From Talaromyces rugulosus (lineage: Eukaryota > Ascomycota > Eurotiomycetes > Eurotiales > Trichocomaceae), in contig NC_049563.1 in NCBI RefSeq assembly GCF_013368755.1, positions 1,364,001-1,428,000 of the forward strand: a stretch of DNA of 64,000 nt, written 5' to 3'. The position numbers were made by a program, and so were the translations under genes. Positions 1-10,741 of this stretch are shown one piece after another. A model generated the notes under the pieces. It had not been told where the DNA came from. It saw only the letters and a list, made by a program, of their open reading frames with translations, and did not search any database. Within the stretch, counting starts at the first letter, position 1. The number at the start of each line of letters is the position of its first letter.

Positions 1-611
1 AACGAGCTTGAACTGCATGTAATAATCCTCGTCTTTATCCTGTATTTTGCCAACATAGGGCGTGATCTTGACTCCCTTGACCCGTTTCTCAACAAACGCT
101 GCAGCAACGTCCGCTTTGGCTTTCCCCACGTCAGTCTGACGGAACAGAAACTGGCGATTGAGGTTGGAAATATCGATGGTGTCTGGACGATGTTAGTACA
201 TTGCACGACGACTTGGTTATCATAACTCACCCATGTCTATAACGTGAATGTCTTTAAAGCCTGATAAGGCAAGGTTCTTTAGGATCTCACATCCCAGGCC
301 TCCCGCTCCACTATCTAATGTTAGTCAAGGATGTCGAATCAAAGTATTGTAAAACATACATGACTCTAATTAGAACGGTCAGTAAGGTTCAGATAAATAA
401 CAGCTCTGGGGGCATACAGGATCTTAGAAGTCTCAAGTGCTTCTATTGTTTCTGGCCCTGGCACCCAGTCCTCATCGCTAAAGGCCCCAGGCTTGCTCAG
501 TACATTGTATAAATGCTTCCTGCAACACTATCAGCATCAAGCCTGAAAACCAGCGTCTTTGAATACTCACCATCGTGTGTTGGTGCTTGCCGTGCCCGCT
601 AGTGAAGGCAT
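1..611 (-). CDS. uba3: NEDD8-activating enzyme E1 catalytic subunit UBA3 (5' part, truncated by window edge)
   Basis: UBA3 pairs with ULA1/NAE1 to adenylate NEDD8 (Rub1) and pass it to UBC12 for cullin modification. Exons on the minus strand are 571-611, 418-519, 360-365, 231-310 and 1-182, continuing beyond the window. Joined, they give an N-terminal motif [15 protein letters not shown], the nucleotide-binding loop [20 protein letters not shown], then [19 protein letters not shown], which is the UBA3 signature. The SUMO and ubiquitin E1s differ here, so UBA3 is preferred. The exon 360-365 is only 6 nt, and without it the VI of the ATP loop is lost. The ATG at 611 was chosen because it directly precedes the conserved region; an in-frame upstream start near 764 cannot be excluded. 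The adenylation and catalytic cysteine domains lie outside the window. TEL2 starts divergently 390 bp away. Confidence 0.93.
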
Positions 612-1001
612 GTTGAAGGTAGAATGATGCGATAATTCCACGATGATTTCGTGACTGGCTGTCTTGGACAGCGGGGCAAGTGGTTGCTGCCTTGATCCCG
701 GGCTCTGATGGTTTGCTTCGACACGCTGCGCAGGAAATGCCTGTGTAAGACTCCTCAAAAACAAGCAAATTCTACGTGAAAAGATTGTGTTCTGTTTCTG
801 GAGGATGTCGTGTGTTGTTTGCTTCTACTTACCTCAGCCAAGGACGGTGCAGGACAATCATTGGGCGGGCCGCGGGCGGAGACACTGCACGTGACCTCGC
901 GAGTCCCAAAAGGGAAGCATCCACTTGCTTCGTTTCAACTGTTCGACACAGAGGCGAGAGATATTTCTAGTCCACGATCATGTTTTGCAAGTGCTCTCAA
1001 A
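612..1001. promoter_or_regulatory. Bidirectional promoter region between uba3 and tel2
   Basis: These 390 bases separate the two divergent start codons and must hold both promoters and 5' UTRs. A GC-rich patch lies at about 865-905. I see no unambiguous TATA box, which suits two low-level housekeeping genes. Confidence 0.6.
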
Positions 1002-4000
1002 ATGGATGACATACTGACCGCTGTCAAAACAGCACGCAACGATAATCAAACTTCACTACCCGCGGCTAAACCGCTGATTGAACCACTGGACGAAACGCCG
1101 ATCAAGCAAACCACCATCCAGGTTTCTCCGGCACATATACTGGAAATCCTGAAAACTCATCCAGGAGAGGATGAGCTGTATCAAGCTTTGAGATGGCTTG
1201 ATCCGACAAAAAAGAACGGAGAGCGGGGGTCTTTTGACATACGACATGCTAGTCCGCTTACTGCTCCAATTCTTCAAACCCTAGCCAGCAACACGATCCC
1301 TGACCACTGGAAAAACGTGGAAAAGTCATCTTCCAAGACAAGAGGAGCTCTGTTAAGATGTTTGTGTAGTATTGCTGGAGTGCGGGCTCTGGTGACTAGC
1401 CTGCAAATCTCTATCAATGCCTTGCGAACGTCACCGCAGAAAGAGAAAGATTCCGGGAGGAAGCTCGCTATTCAAGACATTGTCTCATTTCTAGCTGCGC
1501 TATTGAAGCCAGCTGACTTTGTCTGTCGAACATATAAGAATAATGCTTCTATGTATGACACTAGCAGCAAACGGCGAGTGAGTTGGTCGGAATTCTGTTC
1601 ATTACTCGCAGGCGGCAAAGTTTTGTCGACTATTGCAGAGGCCCTCTCATTTACAGAGACGATGAAAGGAACGACCTCTGTTTCCTGGATTGGAGAAGGA
1701 GCTAGCTTTTCTGGTTGGCTTGGCCTCAACATGAGCCACATGGTCCTTGAAAGCGGCCAAAAGGACGATGAATTTTGGAAGGCCGCTTCAGTCATGATTG
1801 GTCGTGCGATAGGCCTTGGTCATACAGAAAAGTTTGTTCATGAATTATATACAAACACATTTGAAGGCGATGCACCATCTCGGTCTTGGCATTGCTTTTT
1901 CGATCTTCTCCGGCCTCATGAGCAGGTTGCTATAGTCCAAAGCATTCTCAAGGATCTGCAAGCAACTCACTTTAGCTCATATGAACAAAAGGGCCGTGAT
2001 AGTGATGGCATTGTTGGTGGGGTTGCAGCCCTTGTGTCTCATTACCTTGAAGGAAAAACCTGTGTTCAAGAAACAATCCAAAGCTGGCTCTCGACAGGAA
2101 ACAGCAACGTCGTAACCACGATTGGGCTTCGCCGCGTACTGCTTTTGTTATACTCGAGAGATTCAGGTTTGTGGAGACTGCCATGACTGAGTCTCATATT
2201 AACGCTAATCTGGTTTAGACACCATGAGAGATCTCTTTACTCACAGTTTAAGTAACTTTGGAGACGCTTTTAGCATTAAACACTCTCTGCTGCAATTCCA
2301 AGAAGGTACTTTGATTTTCTATGCACCCAATGACCTGAGCTGACTTTCTAGCGAATGCGCAAATATTGCTGCTGGCTGCTGGGTATTTATATCGTTCACA
2401 GCCTGGAGAAATAGAGAGCATCGCACGATCATCCATTTACTTAAACGCAGTTTCCAACAGACTGGCGGCGTCTTCTTCAAGGGCTCGCTTCCTAGGAATG
2501 GTTATTGGCATGGCTATATCTGAACTCGTTGAGCCTCCTGGGAAAGGACTGAAATTCGACCTCGAAGGGCTCGAGACTGAAGAAGCGCGGTGGTATCTAA
2601 GTTTGACACGGATGCAAGATAAAATAGGATCAATTTCAGATCTGAAACGTTCAAAACACGGCGAAGCAGAAAAACCTAAACAGATAACAGCCAACCGCCC
2701 ACGCACATCTCGCCCCCCAACAACAGTCCATACTAGACCGACCGCACGGATTGTCGCAATCGAAGAAATAGGAGATGATGAAGACGAGGAGGAGGAGAAT
2801 GACGAATTTATCCCTTACGAAAAGCCGGATAGTGATGCTTCGGATGAGGAGGAGGACCCAACGCTAATTCAAAGAGGAAAGCTAACAGCTCCTGTGTAAG
2901 ACACTCTTCAAACTAAATGAACAGCCAAGTCTAACAAATGATAGGTATATACGTGACTTGATTGCATATCTGAGAGACTCTGAAAATGCTGATCGGTATC
3001 ATCTGGGGATAACAAACGCACCATCGCTAATTCGTCGAAAGGCCGCTTTTGGAACTGAGTTGGTTGAAAGCATTGATGGTCTGGCAATGGTGATAGTTGG
3101 CCTTCAAGATACCTATTCTCTGCCTAAGTTTCACGAGTATCGCCTGCAAGCAATGATTGCTTTACTTGTGGCACAGCCGGTTCGCATGGGCCAGCTTTTT
3201 ACTTCCACCTTTTTTGATGGCGATCTATCCCAGACCCAGCGATCAGCGATATTGACAGCTTTGGGTTTAGGAGCGCGAGAACTAGCTGGACATCGCGAAG
3301 ATGATGCCAAAGTCATGGGGCTTCCCTCATCTATTTCTCATGAGGCTTTCCCTTCGAAGAAGTTACCTAGCCACTTACAAGGACTATACTCGGAAACAGG
3401 CGAAGAGTCACCAGTTTCGACCCTAACGAGACAAATGTCTCGCACCTCACTGCAGCCGTTGGCGCTCGACGCCGCAGATGCTGCATCGGGACCCAACGCT
3501 CTAAAAGTACGGACATTCTCCTCACGAATGGAGGTTGAGCGGCAACGACAACAGCGTGAAGCACAGCGAAAGAAGAAGACAGTCTCGACGAATTTGCACA
3601 AAGACTTGACCGAGGGCTTTTTCCACCCACTGGTTGGACGTTTTGCAGCTATGCTGCAGTCAAGCTCGTAAGTAGCCCACTTTCTTCTAGTCCATTTATT
3701 TCCCTTTGGATTTTATCATATTTCATGGAGCTGAGTGCAAGAGCTAAAAATTGTTTCAAGGTCATTGTCAAGTGGTTACAGCCATTTTAATTCCCCAAAT
3801 ATCCTTCGACTTTTCATTCAGACCATCACACTAGTGATATCCACGTTGGGCCCACATTCACCGGCTCTACCGACCGTTACCCAAGACACCTTTACCCTCA
3901 TCCTCGCGCTTCACGGAAAACCTATATCAACCGAGCCTGTCGTTCTCCCGGCACTTCTATCCCTATTTTTAGCTTCCATTGACCTAAACACCGCGGCGGG

Positions 4001-4241
4001 CTCATCGGCAGAAGAAAGGCTAGTCACCGACCATGCAACTGAAGTGATGGAGTTGCGAGAATGGACGAATGATGTTTTCGAGCGAACGCCAGCTGCATCA
4101 GGCAGTACAACATCCCCAGGAAACCCGGACGATATGCAACAGACGAGAATTCTCGCTGCAGGAATTTTGGTTAAGATCGGAGAGGTTATTGAGAGGTATC
4201 AAAGGCGTTTGATGGGCGTCAATGTGGGATTTAAATATTAA
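1002..4241 (+). CDS. tel2: Telomere length regulation protein TEL2 (TTT complex)
   Basis: TEL2 with TTI1 and TTI2 forms the TTT complex, an Hsp90-linked assembly factor for PI3K-like kinases (ATM, ATR, TOR). Exons 1002-2166, 2219-2305, 2352-2895, 2945-3667 and 3761-4241 join in frame to 999 aa, a usual fungal TEL2 length. The diagnostic conserved segment begins at the 2945 exon, about residues 600-712, with YIRDLIAYLRDSENADRYHL, LIRRKAAFGTEL and TALGLGARELAGH. It is preceded by a very acidic linker (about residues 560-590, runs of D/E), where family members carry CK2 sites. All four introns are 46-93 nt with GT-AG ends. The ATG at 1002 opens the conserved N-terminus; the frame stays open upstream to about 810, but that stretch does not look like protein. 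The neighbouring gene ends convergently at 4552. Confidence 0.93.
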
Positions 4242-4551
4242 ACCAACTAAGGGTCTAGACTCCTCAGCCTTGCATATAGAGAAATTATACATTGGTTCTT
4301 GCATTAAACAGTTCTCAATTGAATCTCATTGCTATGCTGCGTAGCACTCTTAATAAAAGACATCACAATTGTACCTCATTCTTTCTGAAAACCCAAAGAA
4401 TGACCCAGGCTGGACTCGCCAAAACAAACAATAGAAAAACGACCGCTAATAATCCGGCGTAAAAATCTCATAGCCTTTCGAAATGTCCATAAGAAACCAT
4501 GATCAAGATAAAGGCATCCAACTCTTTGTTTCCCATGTCAACTGCTTTTGC
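4242..4551. other. Convergent 3' flanks
   Basis: This 310-base gap lies between the stop codons of TEL2 (plus) and the TPR-like gene (minus). It is AT-rich and shows no gene. It presumably holds both 3' UTRs and polyadenylation signals. Confidence 0.6.
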
Positions 4552-6435
4552 TCAGTAAATCCCCCTCATCAATCCTTCAATATCGTCCAAAACCTCTTCG
4601 CATAGATCCAAATACCAACCCCTTCCCTTGTGGCCTCTTTTTTCGTTCTGCATACCTACAGTTTCAAATCTACCCGCCCGCAATCTTTTGATTCTCTCCT
4701 CTTTGGTTTCATTGAGGATTGTTCCTGGCGCCGCCCAGTTAAGATTTGCTTTCATCTCAGGTTTGTCCCGATGCTCATCATAGTCGTCGCTATTGCTTGC
4801 GTCCACAGCACTTCCAGATTCGTTCTTCACCGCAAAACTCCAATAAGACTTTGTAGGCTGGATCCTGCGAGCTTCAATATGCGTAGTACGGTTCGAGTCA
4901 ATATCCATCGCAAGCTGGTGCAGACATCGGACGGTCTCCTGCAGCTGATTGGAGAGAGAGGTGAGATGATTGTTGTACCTGGTAATACGCGCACGCAGGG
5001 TTTGAAAACGCTCGTTTTCGGCAGCCAGCGAGGCATGGTATTGTCTTGAGAGTGGAGACCAAGTCGACTCAACAGCATGAAGAGAGTGCGCGTCCGAGTC
5101 AGTTGCGTAGGTACCCTCAAAAGAAGATATTTCCCAGGAACGTTGCAGGCACGCGAGCGAGGTGCTGTCCGAGTCTGAGCCCCCATCAGGCGTGGTGGTG
5201 GCTTGTGTCTTTTTCGGTCTGATACGTAGTGGCGAGGGCTTAAGACTGGAGCGATGATTCTTGAACCACAAGCTAGAATCTTCCCTTTGCAAAACAGCAT
5301 GCCTTCCAGAGTCTCTGTCAAAGCTGTCGTATTTGAAAGACAGTGCTGGGCTAGTGTGGAAATCGACAGCGTTGTCCATGTCCCGACGAAAAACCTCATC
5401 ATCATAATCGAAATAGTTGTACCTGGCATTAACAACGTGATGATCTGAAAAGGGATCGTCGCCGTAAACCTCAGTAACCTCATTGTTCTGCACTTCCACT
5501 CCTCGCAGGGGGCTTGAGGAGTCGTCTTCGTCAAACCAATGAATGCCGTTCGTAGGACTAGCCTGGCTGAAGGGCGAGGGAATTGTAGTAAACTGTGGGA
5601 TTTTGGGAACATGCTTCTTCGAAGTATCGTCTGCATTCACTTTGCGAATACGCAAGGGCAACGGCGCGAGTTTAGGTGGCGGAGGGATGGACCAGTCGTC
5701 CAATCTTGCTCTGGCAGATTCCGACTCAGGAGTGAGGGAAATAAACGGATCGGTCTCGTCAGGAGAGTGAGTCTCCATGTTTAGATAACTCATATCTGTT
5801 AGAGAAGACACCATAGCATTGCTACCAAAGCTGAAGTGCTTGGAATGTGTTAGCTCCTCGTCGTGATGAGGTGAAAAGCGGCCACGCTCTCCGAAAGCGG
5901 TCAAAGGCGAGTCGTCGACAGGAGCTACTACCAGCCCTTGTCGATTGACAGGCGTTCTGAAAATAGGATTGTCAATAGTGGGCTCTGGGCATGGGACCAC
6001 CATGGACTGGGGCAACGCTTTCTCGCATCTTTCAAACCAGTCTGCTGCTTCTTTCACTTTCTTCCCCTTGCCAGACGAGTACTGGTGCATATTTCTGGCA
6101 TGTATTTCGACACAGGTTCCTATCAGAAACAGTAGATATGGGTGTATTACTGGCTTGTTCTAAACGTGTTGTCGATACATGTTAGCAATCTGTAATCTAA
6201 CCTTTCTGGGGCAGATGATATCAGGTCAGAGACGAACCTTGGCAGCCTCAAGCAGTCTTGTGCATTTTGTCTCACACTCTTTCCATCTTCCTGCCAGGTA
6301 AATGCTTTTGAAATCGTTCAACGCCACGAGCCATTCAGCTTCTGTGGCAGGCACGGCGATGACCTGTGTCGACTTGAGACCGCGAAAGACGCGGTAGAGT
6401 GGCGTCGAGGTGCTGGATACAGCTTGTGGGGACAT
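4552..6435 (-). CDS. Uncharacterised fungal protein with TPR-like N-terminus
   Basis: Two exons, 6238-6435 and 4552-6159 (minus strand), join to 601 aa; the 78-nt intron has GT-AG ends. Residues about 33-110 read as two helical-pair repeats resembling tetratricopeptide units: FKSIYLAGRWKECETKC followed by HPYLLFLIGTCVEIHARN, with a third at EAADWFERCEKALPQ. The middle (about 120-430) is rich in S, P, D and T and looks disordered. A coiled-coil-like stretch follows at about 440-490 (AENERFQTLRARITRYNNHL), and the C-terminus ends with a conserved-looking block, GWYLDLCEEVLDDIEGLMRG. No catalytic motif is visible and I do not recognise a named family. A scaffold or adaptor role would fit but is inference. 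The transcript converges on TEL2. Confidence 0.75.
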
Positions 6436-7315
6436 TTGCGAGACTGCCTGTTTTTCACTCAGCTAGAAAAAATGAACATTCATGTGAATGGCATAAGGAC
6501 TGGTGAGTTAATAGAGATGGTGGCTTAAAGCCAAACTGCAAAGTGAGAACTCCTGAGATAGAAGTGGAGGAAAAGGAAAATAAGAGTTAGATTTGTTTTT
6601 GTCAACAAAGAATTTGTGCAAACGCATAATTTGATCAATGTGTGATTACATCGTCGTAATAGCACTGAATTGTGCACAGTACCATTACCTTGAGAGCCAA
6701 AAAATGACTAAGGAAATGTATATGAACATATAACCTGCAAATAGTATTATTCATGAATATTTAATACCCCAGATATTGTGAAATAGTGAGACCCAATTTA
6801 TAAAAAAGGACTTTTAAAGTATCTATTTACTAATGACGATTAGGCTTTCTATGCACCTGGTCTTTTCAGTGAAAGAAGGGTTACAGTTTCTATTAGCTTT
6901 TGATGTTCCCAACTATGTACAGAAAGGGATTCCTTGTGTTTGTAAGAAATTTACCCAGTGGGAGCGAGCCTCTTAAGAAAAGCACAGCTAGCGAGCTAGG
7001 AGAGCCTATGGATTTCTTCTTCATTTAGGAAGATACAGCATGTGAACATTCAGGGACAGTCGTTATACATGTAAATCCCCTGCATCAAGTCCACATGCAA
7101 TAGATGGGGGTGTCTCTCAAATGCTATCTTCTCTTTTATATTATATAATTCTTTTACGTATTATCCTCCAGTGTTAGTTAAAGCCCCTTTTAAGGCACTA
7201 TAGTATAACATATGACAGCCTTGGTGTAATTATTTTATCATCTTATTAGTGGCTATTAGATAATTATGATTGCCTCGCAGAAAATTCCAATAGCAGGGTG
7301 AAATTCTCCTGGGCT
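6436..7315. other. AT-rich intergenic region
   Basis: About 880 bases upstream of the TPR-like gene. It holds that gene's promoter and 5' UTR and otherwise AT-rich DNA with frequent stops in all frames. No gene, RNA or repeat is recognised. Confidence 0.5.
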
Positions 7316-7591
7316 TTACGCAGGCCTCAGATTCATGAAGCCCAACGCGATGCTGGCCTCGTTGCGCAACAAATTCATATCGAGGGGAAATTGGTCGGCT
7401 GGGTTGCTACCAGGGAGCATATGAAAACGAGTTGCATTATTTAATAAAATACGTACAATATTTGAGGATATCGACTGCGAATCCCCCGCATCAAGATCAA
7501 GCCTAACAGTGGGGACGTTGTCCCCACACTCTATGCTGCTTGCACGCCTTTCAACAGGGATAATCAAAGCTTCTTTAGGGCGCAGTGACAC
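7316..7591 (-). CDS. Small open frame or gene remnant of unknown function
   Basis: An open frame of 91 aa ends with QFPLDMNLLRNEASIALGF and a stop. A plausible 52-nt intron (donor GTACGT near 7457, acceptor near 7406) would remove part of it. Base composition is more gene-like than its surroundings. I do not recognise the product. It may be the last exon of a decayed gene divergent from the thiamine-diphosphate enzyme. Confidence 0.2.
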   Translation of the reverse strand: MSLRPKEALIIPVERRASSIECGDNVPTVRLDLDAGDSQSISSNIVRILLNNATRFHMLPGSNPADQFPLDMNLLRNEASIALGFMNLRPA

Positions 7592-7775
7592 GACACGTCA
7601 CAGGTTTGAGCCGATTCTTGCATGATCTCGTCATCGGCTATTGGGTACTCGGAACTGCGTCGCAGAGAACTCCGATGGCAGAAGCTTTATATACGGATCT
7701 AAAAGTTCCTCCGGGACGTTGTTGGTATTCTTTTTACTAGTACCGATCAACCAAATTAATATCAAAAAATTCACC

Positions 7776-9794
7776 ATGTGAGATCACAGTAGCAATTTCA
7801 ATGGTATTTGCTAACTGTTCTACATAGGGGATATACCGCTTCGTTCGCCTTCTTCGAAGCGCTCTGGGAGGTACTTCACCCCCAGCCCAGACTACCAGTA
7901 TTCAACTGACGAGCGCATTTCAGGCTGGCGTGCAATATGTCTTTGCCAACCTGGGCGCTGACCACCCGCCGATTCTAGAGGCAATGATCACAGGCCACAA
8001 TCAACGTAAAGATCAGTGGCCGACTGTGATTACCTGTCCGAACGAGGTACATTATCCTCTCCCCCACGCGCTACTCCCGCGGGTAGTTTCGGTTGTTGAT
8101 AGCGAGCTAATTAATGCCCTCACGCCATCGGAGATACTCCGATGTGCATTTTGGGAGCACTGCAGATGGTCGCATTGTCTATGGCTGATGGCTACGCACG
8201 TTCGACTGGTAAACCGCAATGTGTCATTGTCCACGTTGATGTGGGAACACAAGGATTGGCAGCTGCTGTCCACAACGCCTCGTGTGGCAGAGCACCTGTC
8301 CTGATCTTTGCCGGTCTATCTCCGTATACACTCGAAGGGGAGGAGCGAGGATCACGCACCGAGTATATCCATTGGATTCAAGATGTGCCCGATCAAAAAC
8401 AGATTATCTCGCAGTATTGCCGATACACGGGTGAAATCAAGACCGGCAAAAATGTAAAGCAGATCGTCAATCGCGCTTTGCAGTGGGCGATGAGCGATCC
8501 CAAAGGCCCTGTCTACTTAATGGGAGCCAGAGAGGTCATGGAGCAAGAGATTGAGCCCTACACGCTTGATCAACGACAATGGGTTCCCGTCACGGGGGCT
8601 GCCTTGCCGGCTAATGCGGTCGAGATGATCGCAAACGAGCTCGTCGATGCAAAGGAGCCTCTCGCGATTGTTGGATACAATGGCCGCAACGCCCAGTCCG
8701 TAAAGGAGCTGGTTACGCTCGCTGATACTGTCAAGGGTCTCCGGGTGCTTGACACGGCAGGCTCAGAAATGAGCTTCCCTGCAGACCATCCTAGCTGGTT
8801 GGGTATGCGGTTTGGCAACCACGAGGCTATCAAAACCGCCGATTTCATCCTCATCGTGGATTGTGATGTACCATGGGTCCCAACCGTATGCAAGCCGAAA
8901 GACTCGGCCAAGGTCGTCCACCTAGATGTCGACCCACTGAAACAACAGATTCCGATGTTTTATCTGCCGTCCATTGCCACCTATAAGGTCGACTCTACCA
9001 CAGCTTTTAAACAGATCCACGAATACATTGCATCGAATGCGGCCCTGATTCAGACTTTGAGCAGCGATGAAATTAGTGCCCGTCAGAAGCACGTCGAGGA
9101 AGAGTACCGACGCAATCTCAAGGCTATTGCAGATTCAGCCGCTGTCCCTAGTGGAGGAGACGATGCCTATTTGAATTCACACTATCTCATTTCCGAGCTC
9201 CGCAAAGCGGCGCCACAGGACGCTATCTGGGCCATTGAAGCCGTTACCCAGACTTTACCCGTAGCTGATCAGCTGCAATGTAGTATCCATAACTCCTGGA
9301 TCAACTGCGGTGGCGGTGGTTTGGGCTGGTCAGGAGGTGGTGCGCTTGGGATCAAACTAGCCTCGGACGACCAACACGGAGGCAAGAACAAGGGTAAATT
9401 TGTCTGTCAGATTGTCGGCGATGGCACATACCTGTTCAGTATTCCCGGATCGGTATATTGGATTGCTAGACGGTACCAAATCCCCATTCTAACAATCGTT
9501 TTGAACAACAAGGGCTGGAATGCTCCTCGACGCAGCTTGCTTCTTGTGCACCCGGACGGTGAGGGTTCGAAGGCTACAAATGAAGACTTGAATCTCTCCT
9601 TTGATCCCTCGCCTGACTATCCTGGAATCGCAAAAGCGGCTGCCGGAGGTGAGTTATGGGCTGGCCGTGCTAGCACCGTCAAGGAGCTTTCCGAACAACT
9701 ACCCAAGGCTATTCAGAGCGTCTTGTCAGGGAAATCGGCCGTGTTGGAGGCCCAGCTGGATGGGACAGACGGCAAATATGTTGAGCGCAAGTGA
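7776..9794 (+). CDS. Thiamine diphosphate-dependent enzyme (acetolactate synthase-like)
   Basis: Exons 7776-7777, 7828-7870, 7924-8046 and 8166-9794 join to 598 aa. The start codon is split: AT at 7776-7777 is joined to G at 7828 by removal of a 50-nt intron, giving MGYTASFAFFEALWEAGVQY. This restores the canonical first helix of the family. The Pyr domain carries the catalytic glutamate in VITCPNE (residue 56) followed by ALSMADGYARSTGK. The PP domain carries the diphosphate-binding motif GDG (474-476) and the NN pair (503-504) in LNNKGW. The family includes acetolactate synthases, benzoylformate decarboxylase and oxalyl-CoA decarboxylase. The long insert at about 400-430 and the GWNAPRRS end of the motif fit no single named activity, so the substrate is unknown. 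No mitochondrial targeting sequence is seen, so a cytosolic, non-ILV2 role is likely. Confidence 0.88.
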
Positions 9795-10003
9795 TGTATT
9801 TACCTCAGGCCACACTTTCTGTTCTGCGCTCGTTAGAGAATAAGAATTGATTTCCTTTATTTGATATATATGGTGATTGCTCATGTATATGTGCTACGTC
9901 CTAGTAACGCGTTAGTAAGGGCTAGTGGCAATAAAACAGGGAACCCCGAAACTCACATAAATCTACTCTCATCCATGAATCGCATGTAAAAAAAAACGAA
10001 ACC

Positions 10004-10489
10004 CTAGGCAGCCAAGGACTCAATCGCCTTTTGCAGCTCCGGCACATTAGCCCCCCGGATAGTTTGCACACTCTGTCCATCTTTGAAAACGATAAATGTA
10101 GGCATCGCCGTGATTCCATTTTCCTGGGCAATTTGACGCATCTTGTCCACATCAACTTTGAGAAAGCGAATGTCTGTGTGCTCTTCGCTCCATTGCGCGA
10201 TTTTAGGGGCGATTGCCTTGCAAGGACCGCACCAGGTCGCGTAAAAGTCGGCAATGACGGGGCCGGAGGAGGTGAGGGCTTTGAAGACGACGTCGCTGGA
10301 AATAAATTGTGTTAGTAACGCATTCATCTTCTTTTCTTCTTCCTTCAAAGGGCCGAGAGAGGAACCGTACTTGTCGACTTCGATCGCTTTTCCTGTCGGC
10401 ATCGGGGTTGAGTCTTCGCTTCGGCTTCGGAGATAGAGAGTTCCGATAATCAATAAGATGCCAAGAATTTGGTCCCAGGACAGAGCCAT
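10004..10489 (-). CDS. Membrane-anchored thioredoxin
   Basis: The protein starts with a single hydrophobic segment (residues about 8-20, ILGILLIIGTLYL) followed by basic residues, so it is probably tethered to a membrane with the thioredoxin fold outside it. The active site is WCGPC (residues 61-65 in the spliced form), and the cis-proline is in AMPTF. Two models are possible. Unspliced, the frame gives 161 aa. Removing an intron at 10296-10370 (75 nt, GTACGG donor, TTACTAAC branch, TTTCCAG acceptor) gives 136 aa with a normal first strand, IEVDNDVVFKAL. I prefer the spliced form, because the extra 25 residues have no counterpart in thioredoxins. Role: disulfide reduction near a membrane, partner unknown. 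Confidence 0.87.
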   Translation of the reverse strand: MALSWDQILGILLIIGTLYLRSRSEDSTPMPTGKAIEVDKYGSSLGPLKEEEKKMNALLTQFISSDVVFKALTSSGPVIADFYATWCGPCKAIAPKIAQWSEEHTDIRFLKVDVDKMRQIAQENGITAMPTFIVFKDGQSVQTIRGANVPELQKAIESLAA

Positions 10490-10741
10490 TCGCGATATTC
10501 AAGGTTATTGTCTTTTGAGTTGTTTGTCGAGGACGTTGCTTGCGGTGTTTCCGCATCGTTCTCTAGTGTTCTAGCAGAGATACAAACAGAGCAAACAGTG
10601 GAGTGGCGTGTTATCGATAAGAGCCATGCACAGAATTACCCGATTGGGTATATTTTGTCTCGATCTATACATGAAAACAGTAGAGCCAGTAGTAATATAA
10701 ATAAAAGAATACGACCGTCATATAACCGTTTATGCTCGTAA

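Noticed and set aside
810..1001. 64 upstream codons in frame with TEL2
   Set aside because: They contain an unusual mix of residues, lie in the promoter and are not part of the conserved protein. The ATG at 1002 fits the family start.
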